Assembly: GCA_959026725.1 (NCBI GenBank)
Contig: CAUFMG010000012.1
Location: 23,310 to 87,309 of the forward strand
DNA from: an uncultured Collinsella sp.
GTDB lineage: Bacteria; Actinomycetota; Coriobacteriia; Coriobacteriales; Coriobacteriaceae
Length of the DNA stretch: 64,000 nucleotides
Direction of reading: 5' to 3'
Shown: positions 49,101 to 56,976 of the stretch, one piece after another
Layout: each line of letters opens with the position of its first letter
Numbering within the stretch: the stretch's first letter is position 1
Position numbers and translations under genes: made by a program
Notes under the pieces: model-generated
What the model saw: only the letters and a program-made list of their open reading frames with translations
Database searches by the model: none
Told to the model about the DNA's origin: nothing

Positions 49101-49797
49101 CCACGCCAAGGATTTCTTGAGCCGCACCGAGGGTATCGAGTATGCCTCCGATGACATTCCCGGTGCGGTGGAGAACGTGGCAAAGGTTCGTGAGATCCTC
49201 AAAGATCCCAAGCCCTACGGCCGTATTAAAGACCTGCAGCCGCTTATGGATCCCGTCGAGGATGACATGAAAAAGCTGTTGGGCATCCGCCGCAATGAGT
49301 TTTTGTGTCGCATCGAGAGCGATCTGCAAGACCTGCGGACGCAGGCCGAGAGTCAAAAGGGCTTTGTCAATCAGGCCAAGGATGCCATAGCAGACGCCGG
49401 CACCAAATACGAGTCGTTCAAAAACCGTGCCCACAGCGCTCAAAGTCTCAACGAACTGAGCGTTGTTGCAACTAACTGGGGCGACTGGCTCAGTGCGGCG
49501 GCCAACGAGATGTACGACGCTGTGGATGAGGCCCGCGTGCGTATGGACAACGAGCGCCGCACCACCGAGGTCATGAGTACGGGCGAGGTGGTCAAGAAGG
49601 TCTCCAACAAGGGCGCCGCATCGTCTGCTCCCGTGCCCGCGCCCAAGCCCCAGCGCAAGATCAAGACTGTGCGCCGCGCTGATCTGGCCAAGCCGAGTCG
49701 TCTCTTGTCCGCAGAGGACGTGGAGCGCTACGTGGACGACCTGCGCTCCCGCCTTATGCAGGCGCTCGCTGCAAACGACGAGATCCGTATCAACTAA
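46135..49797 (+). CDS. brxC: BREX P-loop ATPase BrxC
   Basis: A 1220-residue BREX ATPase, full length for the family. The P-loop GFFGSGKS is at residues 73-80, and Walker B-like FMVDEVGQFI is near 265. It begins with MDNTIIRDLFAKDINRSINGVVKVQ, the BrxC hallmark. Later parts include a winged-helix-like segment and coiled coils (residues ~900-1130). BrxC is an AAA+-like protein that assembles with PglX and other BREX proteins. AAGGAG precedes ATG 46135. A hairpin (49806-49835) separates it from pglX. Confidence 0.95.
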   Translation: MDNTIIRDLFAKDINRSINGVVKVQDSKDGSIRQELDEYVVTRELQRHFATFFKAYGDAIDARTDKIGVWISGFFGSGKSHFLKMLSYLLENRQIGGKSAIRYFDGKIVDPMVAAAMERACSVPTQAILFNIDSKAGQWKQGDTAPTALLRGFERMFYEARGFYGEDLKLAKLEDYIDSLGKTREFREAFERVNGESWLQTRDTYSYFEDDVVEVLQSVLGMSEKAAWNWLEGSEDEVLAPDVFAKKVKDYVDAQAAAHGGNFRLLFMVDEVGQFITNDKDPSLMLSLQTIAEELGAACGGRVWVMVTSQEAIDNLSLPVGNDFSKIQGRFNTRLSLSSSSVDEVIQRRVLEKTAPAADMLAQVYEQDAAVLKNNFTFEGGSRSDLAGYANSKDFVASYPFVGYQFKLLPDVMTEVRKHGVKAKHMSTGERSMLSAFQESAQAIQYDQTGALVPFWCFFDTISKDLEHGINQVVDRAVRAAEDAKGLEPYDVQVLKLLYLIRYIGYVKATVENISIFMIDGLDVDMRALKDRVKESLARLERENYVARQGDSYSFLTDEEQEIAQEIAHTPIDNAQVIESIKKRLFDSIYTARKLNRGANDFPFDRYVDGSIHGTSMGGMELYVATMASDLGRADDTELALASSGKAIVVLSDEADYWETLVNAAKIRKYAKTRNLQELQPSTRQIVESKMREAAYNEKEADTLLSEAVLHARCAVDSRMVEVRAAKPAQVFEQVLAQLCDVVFEKADYIGAPVTSDSDIRSTLVGNVQVGLAGMDAGNTRALKEVEDYLKVQHQRHLDTAMGDIQRQYQQRPFGWREVDIANVVAQLVVEQRAQVLFGGQTVQANDSRMVALLRKDADKAQVRLRMRMSDRLLRATGELMCDLFDLKTVPSNEDRLVVELKERLEDLRESCLAIARDYYTGIKPLYPYPGESECEKMRSEAADVLKDQNESEAFLTTFTKHEERLLDAKEDFDKVVEFFESNQRTAFDHAKDFLSRTEGIEYASDDIPGAVENVAKVREILKDPKPYGRIKDLQPLMDPVEDDMKKLLGIRRNEFLCRIESDLQDLRTQAESQKGFVNQAKDAIADAGTKYESFKNRAHSAQSLNELSVVATNWGDWLSAAANEMYDAVDEARVRMDNERRTTEVMSTGEVVKKVSNKGAASSAPVPAPKPQRKIKTVRRADLAKPSRLLSAEDVERYVDDLRSRLMQALAANDEIRIN

Positions 49798-49805
49798 CCC
49801 GCGGA

Positions 49806-49835
49806 GCCACCGGTGCCAAAGCGCGCACCGGTGGC
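49806..49835 (+). promoter_or_regulatory. Hairpin between brxC and pglX
   Basis: GCCACCGGTGC pairs perfectly with GCACCGGTGGC around CAAAGCGC, with no T-run. It may attenuate transcription or mark an mRNA processing point inside the operon. Confidence 0.5.
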
Positions 49836-49863
49836 TTATGGCGTTTAGAAAGGCTCATCAACC

Positions 49864-52323
49864 ATGAACGATTCTGCTCTTAAGAGCTTCTGCACCTGGG
49901 CCCGTACGGAGCTCATCAAAGGCGTGGAGGCGCAGATGGTGCGCTACGGCATCACCGAACCTGCACCCGCGCCCGTTGGGTCCGAGACCGTCAGCGGCCT
50001 GCCCCTAAGTCCGGCTGAGATTGAGCAACGCGACGAACTGCTGCGCATGCAGGCAGAGGTGGGTCACGAGGCGCTGCGCGACCGTGCGGCCTACACCTGG
50101 TTCAACCGCATCGTGGCCATTCGCTTCATGGATGCACGCGGATGGCTTCCCAGCCGTATGCGCATGCTAAGTCGTGCGGACGGCAGCCATGGCAGCGAGG
50201 CCGTGGAGAACGCACTGGACGTGGAAATAACGACGGCCGATACCGATCGCATAGCCGAGCTCAAGATGGCGGGCTTGGATGAACCGTTGTGGCGCTACCT
50301 GTTTGTTGCTCAGTGCGAGGAGCTTGCCGATTGCCTGCCGGGCGTCTTTGAACGCGTGGGCGGAGCCATGGAGCTGCTGTTGCCCCAGGGCCTCATGATG
50401 GCTGACAGTGTGGTGGGCAAACTCAATGCCGTCCTCGCTGACGAGGACTGGCGCGAGGGCGTGACCGTTCTGGGCTGGATGTATCAGTACTACAATGCCG
50501 ACGTTAAAGACGAGTTCTTCAAGTCCAAGCGCAAGGCAGCGGCGGCGGACATCGCGCCCGCCACGCAGCTCTTCACCCCCGAGTGGATCGTGCGCTATAT
50601 GGTCGAGAACTCGCTCGGCCGTCTGTGGATGCTCAACAATCCGGGGAGTTCGCTACGCGAGCGCATGGAGTATTACATCGAGCCCGATGCTGAGCACGAG
50701 GACTTCATCCGCATTTCGAGTCCCGAGGAGATAACCCTCTGCGACCCCGCATGCGGCTCGGGCCATATCTTGGTCTATGCGTTTGAGCTGCTCTTCCATA
50801 TGTACGAGGAGCGCGGCTATCGTGAGCGCGAGATTCCCGAGCTCATTCTTACTAAAAACCTTGCAGGTATGGAAATCGATTCCCGCGCGGCACAGATCGC
50901 GGAGCTGGCGCTTGCCATGTGCGCCCGCGAGCACGACCGTCGCTTCTTTAGGCGTGACGTTCGCGCCGACATTACCGTGTCCTCGAGCATCCCGCTAGGG
51001 GAGGACGAGCTGCCGGGTAACAAGAAGCTCGCCGAGGAGCTGAGTCATTTGGGCGAGATCGGTTCGCTGCTCAATCCCTCAGAGGACGAGATCGACGAGC
51101 TCAAGGCTGCCGCCGCGAGTTGTTCCGAGGACCTTTTTGCTTCTGCGACCAAAACTAAGCTCGAAAGCGCCGTCGCCATTTGCGAGAAACTGTCCCGTCG
51201 TTTTATCTGCGTCGTGGCGAATCCTCCGTATATGGGCAGCAGCAGCTTTAACCCCTTCATGAGCAAGTGGGTCAAGAAGAACTACCCCGACGTGAAGAGT
51301 GACCTCTTCTCCAGCTTTGTCGTTCGCATGTTCAGTCTCGCCAAGGACCACGGCGAGTGCGGAGTCATGTCGCCTTTCGTCTGGATGTTCATCGGAAGCT
51401 ATGAGAAGCTCCGCAACGAGATTATCGACAACAGAACGCTGACCTCTCTCATCCAGCTTGAGTACTCGGGCTTCGCTGGCGCGACCGTGCCCATCTGTAC
51501 CTATACGTTCCACAATTCGTTCGTCAAGGGCTACAAGGGCGGCTATGTGCGCCTTTCGGACTTCGTTGGTGCTGCTGTCCAGGCCCCCAAGGCCCTCGAG
51601 GCAATCCAAAACCCCGACTGCGGCTGGTTCTACCGCCGCGACGCCGACACCTTCAAGCAAATCCCCGGCACCCCCATGGCCTACTGGGCCAGTGACGGGT
51701 TACTCTCTGCTTTCTCTTTGGGCCACTCCATTGGCGATTACTCGGACTATACAGGGTCTCAAAATAAAACAGGCGACAACAATTTATATTTGCGCTTGTT
51801 TTGGGAGGTCGGCGCGCGTTCGGTTGGGCGAAAAGGCTCATGGGCTACTTACTCAAAGGGCGGCGACTTTCGTCGATGGTTTGGCAATCTTCATTGGTTG
51901 GTTTCGATCAAAAAGGACGCAATTGAGTTTTACCAGAGTAATCCGACCTCCAATTTACTGTCGTCAAATTATTGGTTCAGTGAAGGCGTTTGTTACACAA
52001 TGCTGACATCAGGCAAGCCGAGTTTCAGGCTATTGCCGCCGACGGGCGGATTTGACATGGCCGGCCCATGTATCTGTAATCTGGACCAAAACAAGAACTG
52101 GGCTCTAGGCTTCCTCAATTGTTCCATCGCTGCCGATGTCCTCAGCATGCTTAACCCCACTCTTAACATGCAAGCGAGAGACATCAAAGCTCTTCCCGTG
52201 CTTATTTCCGCCGAGCATCAACCGGCAATTAATAGTCTGGTCGACAACAATGTCTCCATTTCAAAAACTGATTGGGACTCGTTTGAGACTTCTTGGGATT
52301 TCAAGCGCCATCCATTGTTGTAG
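49864..52323 (+). CDS. pglX: BREX adenine-specific methyltransferase PglX, N-terminal and central part
   Basis: An 819-residue PglX lacking the usual C-terminal ~320 residues. The SAM-binding motif DPACGSGH starts at Asp294 and the catalytic NPPY is at 453-456, so the N6-adenine methylase core is complete. The target-recognition region follows. The frame ends after the conserved block DWDSFETSWDFKRHPL, where full-length PglX normally continues. That continuation is encoded separately at 53265, beyond a Shedu-like gene. From about base 51730 the GC content drops markedly. In BREX, PglX methylates host DNA to mark self and takes part in restriction. Whether the two pieces reassemble is not known. 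Confidence 0.9.
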   Translation: MNDSALKSFCTWARTELIKGVEAQMVRYGITEPAPAPVGSETVSGLPLSPAEIEQRDELLRMQAEVGHEALRDRAAYTWFNRIVAIRFMDARGWLPSRMRMLSRADGSHGSEAVENALDVEITTADTDRIAELKMAGLDEPLWRYLFVAQCEELADCLPGVFERVGGAMELLLPQGLMMADSVVGKLNAVLADEDWREGVTVLGWMYQYYNADVKDEFFKSKRKAAAADIAPATQLFTPEWIVRYMVENSLGRLWMLNNPGSSLRERMEYYIEPDAEHEDFIRISSPEEITLCDPACGSGHILVYAFELLFHMYEERGYREREIPELILTKNLAGMEIDSRAAQIAELALAMCAREHDRRFFRRDVRADITVSSSIPLGEDELPGNKKLAEELSHLGEIGSLLNPSEDEIDELKAAAASCSEDLFASATKTKLESAVAICEKLSRRFICVVANPPYMGSSSFNPFMSKWVKKNYPDVKSDLFSSFVVRMFSLAKDHGECGVMSPFVWMFIGSYEKLRNEIIDNRTLTSLIQLEYSGFAGATVPICTYTFHNSFVKGYKGGYVRLSDFVGAAVQAPKALEAIQNPDCGWFYRRDADTFKQIPGTPMAYWASDGLLSAFSLGHSIGDYSDYTGSQNKTGDNNLYLRLFWEVGARSVGRKGSWATYSKGGDFRRWFGNLHWLVSIKKDAIEFYQSNPTSNLLSSNYWFSEGVCYTMLTSGKPSFRLLPPTGGFDMAGPCICNLDQNKNWALGFLNCSIAADVLSMLNPTLNMQARDIKALPVLISAEHQPAINSLVDNNVSISKTDWDSFETSWDFKRHPLL

Positions 52324-52331
52324 GGGTAGAA

Positions 52332-53201
52332 ATGCTAATGAAAAAGTATTCACTTGTTTCTAATGGACCTTCTGCAGTGTCTGAGGATCAGTACTTTGAT
52401 TACTGCTGCATGGAATATTCAAAAATGCTTGAGAACCAGTATTTATTAGAACGTAATTACCAGTCTTTTTTCGAGCATAATCCATGCATGCTGCCAGGTG
52501 CCTTAGAGGGCAACCCGTCTCACGGTCCTTTATTTTGGGCTGTGATTAGCCAGCCGGAAATAGGCAGAGATATAGTTCGTCGACCTGATTTTATGTGGAT
52601 AACTATGACTAGCTTAGAGCTAATTCCTGTATTGATTGAAATTGAGAGGCCTGACAAGACCGAGTTCCGTGTTTCAGATAATGTGCAGAATTCTAAGTTC
52701 ACTCAAGCTTTGGAACAAATAAAGGAATGGAAAGCGCTTTTAAAGAAGCATGATGTCCTTAAAGCATTCTTTGAGCGTTATTCGATTCCTGATAGGCTTG
52801 CCAGACCAGAATGTGTCAAGCCTGTTTTTAAATTGATATATGGAAGACGCAAAGAGTTTGAAAACGATCCATGGCTTCAGGATAAGCGTAGGGCCGCGCA
52901 AGAGAATAATTTCGACATTATATCTTTCGATCGACTTTCCCCTAATCGTGGTTCGATGTCTTATGGCTGTATCAGAATCGATGGTAAGGGCTGCCAATAT
53001 GCGGTTTCGGTCCCTCCAACGTTTCGATTGGGACCTGTCGTTGCGGAAGTCTGCTCAAAGTGGTCCGGATTTCCAAATGCTGTTCGTGAATCCGGTTGCG
53101 ATGACGATCGAAAACAATTTTTAATTTCAAGATATGAGTATTGGTCAAAGTGGGCTTTAGACGCCAATCACGGGTTGTATTGCACATCCGATTGGGAGTA
53201 A
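52332..53201 (+). CDS. Shedu-like (DUF4263) nuclease-domain protein inserted between the pglX parts
   Basis: A 289-residue protein of much lower GC than the rest of the operon. It matches the Shedu SduA/DUF4263 pattern: NYQSFFEHNPCMLPGAL, then RRPDFMWI, then the acidic/basic core PVLIEIERPDKTEF, and finally NSKFTQALEQIKEWKALL, in that order. These give the PD-(D/E)xK-like nuclease residues. Shedu proteins protect against phage as nucleases. Start 52332 has AGGGG upstream; ATG 52338 is an alternative. It begins nine bases after the pglX N-part stop and is co-directional, so it is read with the BREX operon. Family assignment is from motif recall, not a search. Confidence 0.75.
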   Translation: MLMKKYSLVSNGPSAVSEDQYFDYCCMEYSKMLENQYLLERNYQSFFEHNPCMLPGALEGNPSHGPLFWAVISQPEIGRDIVRRPDFMWITMTSLELIPVLIEIERPDKTEFRVSDNVQNSKFTQALEQIKEWKALLKKHDVLKAFFERYSIPDRLARPECVKPVFKLIYGRRKEFENDPWLQDKRRAAQENNFDIISFDRLSPNRGSMSYGCIRIDGKGCQYAVSVPPTFRLGPVVAEVCSKWSGFPNAVRESGCDDDRKQFLISRYEYWSKWALDANHGLYCTSDWE

Positions 53202-53264
53202 GTGGAGTGCGATTGCCTTATTGCTTGAAAATGTTTCAACTAACCAACGGAAGGACTGTGCACC

Positions 53265-54233
53265 ATGTCCACGCTACTCAAAGATAAATACGAGGCTCGC
53301 AAGGCCGAGGTCAATGCTCGCTTTGAGCAGCTTCGCGCTAACGAGGAAGAGCTCAATCGAATCTTTGCCAAGATCTACAACATGGAGGGCGAGGTGCCCA
53401 TCGAGGTCGAGGATAAGTACGTTTCGGTGGCGCGCATCTTTGATACCGTCGATGAGATCCCCGAGAGCTATAAGGGCAACAAATACGTGCGCACTAAGCG
53501 CGATGAGATCACCTCGCTCCTAAGCTATGCCGTGGGCTGCATGTTTGGCCGCTATTCGCTGGATGTGGATGGCCTGGTCCTGGCCGATCAGGGCACCACG
53601 GTCGACGACTATCTGGCCAAGATGCCCGATCCCACCCATGTGACCTTTATGCCCGATGCCGACAACGTGCTGCCCATCACCGACGACGAGTACTTTGACG
53701 ACGACATCGTGCGTTACTTTATCGACTTTGTGCGCACCGTGTACGGCGAGGAGACACTCGAACAGAACCTGGCCTTTATTGCCGAGGCGCTCGGCGGCAA
53801 GGGCACCTCGCGCGAGGTTATCCGCACCTACTTTTTGAAGGACTTCTATAAGGACCACTGCCAGACCTATAAGAAGCGCCCCATCTACTGGCTGTTCGAC
53901 AGCGGCAAGAAGAACGGCTTCAAGTGCCTTGTTTACATGCATCGCTACCAGCCTGACCTGTTGGCTCGCATCCGCACCGACTATGTGCATGAGCAGCAGG
54001 AGCGCTACCGTGCCCAGATCGGGTATGCCAACGATGCCCTTGTCAGTGCCGAGCGCGGCGAGCGCGTGCGCTTGGATAAGCGCATCAAAAAGCTCAACGA
54101 CCAGCTCAAAGAGACCATTGCCTACGAGGAGAATCTGCACCACTTGGCAGACCAGATGATTAAGATCGACCTGGATGACGGCGTCAAGGTCAACTACGCC
54201 AAGTTTCAGGATGTGCTGGCGAAGATTAAGTAA
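53265..54233 (+). CDS. PglX C-terminal part as a separate gene
   Basis: A 322-residue protein matching the C-terminal domain of BREX-1 PglX. The markers are ANEEELNRIFAKIYNMEGEV, SYAVGCMFGRYSLDVDG, PITDDEYFDDDIVRYF, REVIRTYFLKDFYKDHC, RPIYWLFDSGKKNGFK and MHRYQPDLL. It also has the coiled-coil and end LDDGVKVNYAKFQDVLAKI. Its own ATG at 53265 follows GGAAGGA, and the frame is closed upstream by TAA (53241). Together with the 819-residue part it would make ~1140 residues, a normal PglX length. GC returns to the operon average here. It may work in trans with the methylase part or be a leftover of the split. Confidence 0.85.
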   Translation: MSTLLKDKYEARKAEVNARFEQLRANEEELNRIFAKIYNMEGEVPIEVEDKYVSVARIFDTVDEIPESYKGNKYVRTKRDEITSLLSYAVGCMFGRYSLDVDGLVLADQGTTVDDYLAKMPDPTHVTFMPDADNVLPITDDEYFDDDIVRYFIDFVRTVYGEETLEQNLAFIAEALGGKGTSREVIRTYFLKDFYKDHCQTYKKRPIYWLFDSGKKNGFKCLVYMHRYQPDLLARIRTDYVHEQQERYRAQIGYANDALVSAERGERVRLDKRIKKLNDQLKETIAYEENLHHLADQMIKIDLDDGVKVNYAKFQDVLAKIK

Positions 54234-54256
54234 CTGCAGATACGGTAAGGATATTC

Positions 54257-56965
54257 ATGCCCAAGATCGATGTAGAAGAACAGCTCAAGCTGCGATTTTT
54301 GCAGCCGTTGTCCTCATGCGCGCCGCGCCGTGTTGTGGTTTGGCACGATGCGGACGGCGAGTTTGCTCCTGAGTTTGAGCGATTGGCTGCCGAGGGTTTC
54401 GACGGCGTGGGGGCCGATGCCGGCGTAATGCCTGCTCACGGTGACTTTGAGCGCCCGGTGCGCTTTGTTGAGGCCTGCGAGGGCCGTATGTTTGCCGTCA
54501 AGAAGCTCATCAACCGCGATGACCTTGCGAGCGATATCTTGCTGTATCGCCGTTGCCCGCGCGGCAGGCTTGAGGGTGATTGGCTTGCCGATGTTGAGCT
54601 GTATGCCGATCAGTTCCAGGCTGACTATCTTTCGCTTTTGGCCGATCAGCTGGGCATCGAGAATATCGACGCCGTGCGCGAGAGCCTGCGCGAGCACAAG
54701 ACGTTTTTTGATGCCAAGACCCGCTGCGCTAAGTTTGCCGCGTGTGTTCCGCATGCCTCGGGCGCATCCGATATCGAGCTTGGAATCCTTACGGTTATCT
54801 TTGGCGGCAAGGAGCCGGGCGACGCGCGGCCCGCGTTTGTGCTGCGCGGCTGCATGACCATGCTGCTGCACGAGGGCCCCGTGGCGCTGGCCGCGCTGGT
54901 GGATAAGTACAGCGTGCGTGATGTTCTCTCTGCCTTTATGCTGCGCTGCTATGGGTTTGATGGGCCGCTTTACGAGCGTGACTCATTGCTTATGCTTGCA
55001 TCCCATGTGCTCCTTACGGCGGCATCCACCGCGCTTCCCGAGGGAGCGCTCAAGGGGCTTGAGAGCCATGTGGCTCCCGCCTACGGGCCCTATTGCCTTG
55101 AGGCGGTGCGTACGTGGGACCAGACCGCCGATACCCAGGCATCGAGCGAGGACCTATTTGAGATTTGCCGTTTGGTTGAGGACGCCCGCGGACTCTTTGC
55201 ACGGTTCGAGACCTTGCCGATCGATGTACTGACCTCGCTTGATGTGTTTCCGTGCGTCAATGAGGCTGTGCTCTCGCAGCTGTTCTGCTCGTTTGTGCAA
55301 GGTGCAGACCGTGTTGAGGATGCGCGTGCCTTTGCTGCGCGCCGTTGCGACCTAAGCTGGTACCGTCGTGTCGAGAGCTACTTTGACCTGCTTGCCGCTG
55401 TGGCCGATATGTGTGCGTTTAGGCAGGCGCACGCGGGCGGGTTCCATCTGGCGCAGCCCCAGCAGGTGTGGGATGCCTACACGTCCGATTGGTATGCCAT
55501 GGATGCCGCCTATCGTCATATGTGCACCGCGTATCTGCGGGCGCGCTCCGTCGAGTGCGATGTGCTCGAGGAGCCCACCCGCGCTGTGGCGGACTGGGCG
55601 GAGAATCTCTACAGCAACTGGTTCTTGGCGGATGCCAATGCCTGCTGGACATCCGCTGCGCAAGGGGAGTGGGCCGATTGCGGCTACATCGAGGGTCCCG
55701 AACGGCAGGATGAGTTCTACTGGCATGTGCTGCCCACCTTTGTGGGCTCTGCTAAAACGACGGTCGTTATCGTGAGCGACGCGCTGCGCTATGAGGTGGC
55801 CTGCGACGTCGCGGCGCTGCTCGAGCGCGAGCGCGGCGGCAACGTCAAGGTTTCTAGCATGCAGGCGGTCTTTCCCTCCATTACAGAGGTGGGCATGCCC
55901 GCGCTGCTGCCGCATCAGGCGCTTGGGCTTGCAGCGGATGGTTCGTTTGTGCTGGCTGACGGCAAGCCCACCGCAACGACTCCGCAACGCGAGGCCGTGC
56001 TTACCCATGTTGAGCCTACGGCCCGCGCTTTGCGCTCGAGCGCATACCTCAACATGGCGGGAACCGAGCGTAAGGCGCTGCTCAAGGACTCAAGACTTGT
56101 TTACCTCTACCACAACAAGATCGATGCCACGGGCGAGAAGGCCGCTACGCAGGATGACGTCTTCGGTGCCTGTGCGGACACCGTGGAGGAACTTGCTGCG
56201 TTGGCGCGCCGCGTGTGCACCGACGCCCCGGGCGCGCGTGTTGTTATGACGGCGGATCACGGCTTCATCTACACGCGTCGTGAGCTCAACGAGTGCCAGA
56301 TGCTCGGCAAGCCAGATCTTCCCTTCCTTGACGCTCCTGTCATGCACGGCAAGCGTCATCTGGTGGTGCCCAACGAGGCCGTGGCCAAGCTTTCGGAAGA
56401 GGCATGTGAGGTGTTTGTTAATGTTAACATGGAACGTTTTGGCGCCGGTTTTGAGGGGTTTGCCCCGCGCGAGAACGTGCACTTCAAGCGTCCCGGCGGC
56501 ACTAACAACTACGTCCACGGCGGCATGAGCCTGCAGGAGCTCTGCGTGCCCGTTATCGGATTTTGGCGTGCGCGCTCGGGTTCCAAGGACTTTGTCGATA
56601 CGCGCGTGGCGACGCTGCGCGTGCTAAGCGAGGGACGCCGAGTGACCAACTCGCTCTTCTCGGTCAACTTGATCCAGGAAGAACCCGCCCAAGGCAAGGT
56701 CTTGCCGTGCGAGTATGAGCTGGTGTTTACCGACGCAAGCGGCAACGAGGTGAGCGATACAGTCAAGGCGCATGCCAACAAGATTTCTGTTAACTCGCAG
56801 GAGCGCGTGGTGCATGCCAAGTTTGCGTTGCATGCAGCGGATGGATTCTCGGCCAAGGGTCCGTACTATCTGGTCTGCCGCGAGCGCGAGACGGGCAAGA
56901 TCGTTTGGCGCGAGACGTACACCATCGCTGTTTCGTTTGCACCTGTTGCTGACTTTGGTTTTTAG
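54257..56965 (+). CDS. pglZ: BREX alkaline-phosphatase-like protein PglZ (type A)
   Basis: A 902-residue PglZ. The N-terminal part (MPKIDVEEQLKLRFLQP, VVVWHDADGEF) and the alkaline-phosphatase-like core are clear: VIVSDALRYEVACDVAALLE carries the metal-binding Asp, and VMTADHGFIYTRREL the later His. PglZ is a universal BREX component; its phosphatase-like fold is needed for defence though its substrate is unsettled. ATG 54257 follows the pglX C-part by 23 bp. The C-terminal ~200 residues form a beta-rich domain (SLFSVNLIQEEPAQGK). Confidence 0.95.
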   Translation: MPKIDVEEQLKLRFLQPLSSCAPRRVVVWHDADGEFAPEFERLAAEGFDGVGADAGVMPAHGDFERPVRFVEACEGRMFAVKKLINRDDLASDILLYRRCPRGRLEGDWLADVELYADQFQADYLSLLADQLGIENIDAVRESLREHKTFFDAKTRCAKFAACVPHASGASDIELGILTVIFGGKEPGDARPAFVLRGCMTMLLHEGPVALAALVDKYSVRDVLSAFMLRCYGFDGPLYERDSLLMLASHVLLTAASTALPEGALKGLESHVAPAYGPYCLEAVRTWDQTADTQASSEDLFEICRLVEDARGLFARFETLPIDVLTSLDVFPCVNEAVLSQLFCSFVQGADRVEDARAFAARRCDLSWYRRVESYFDLLAAVADMCAFRQAHAGGFHLAQPQQVWDAYTSDWYAMDAAYRHMCTAYLRARSVECDVLEEPTRAVADWAENLYSNWFLADANACWTSAAQGEWADCGYIEGPERQDEFYWHVLPTFVGSAKTTVVIVSDALRYEVACDVAALLERERGGNVKVSSMQAVFPSITEVGMPALLPHQALGLAADGSFVLADGKPTATTPQREAVLTHVEPTARALRSSAYLNMAGTERKALLKDSRLVYLYHNKIDATGEKAATQDDVFGACADTVEELAALARRVCTDAPGARVVMTADHGFIYTRRELNECQMLGKPDLPFLDAPVMHGKRHLVVPNEAVAKLSEEACEVFVNVNMERFGAGFEGFAPRENVHFKRPGGTNNYVHGGMSLQELCVPVIGFWRARSGSKDFVDTRVATLRVLSEGRRVTNSLFSVNLIQEEPAQGKVLPCEYELVFTDASGNEVSDTVKAHANKISVNSQERVVHAKFALHAADGFSAKGPYYLVCRERETGKIVWRETYTIAVSFAPVADFGF

Positions 56966-56976
56966 GAGTGTGCCCT

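Noticed and set aside
49864..54233. Treating the two pglX parts as a plain frameshifted pseudogene
   Set aside because: They are separated by a complete gene, each has its own start with ribosome-binding site, and the break falls at a domain boundary; loss of function is possible but not shown.
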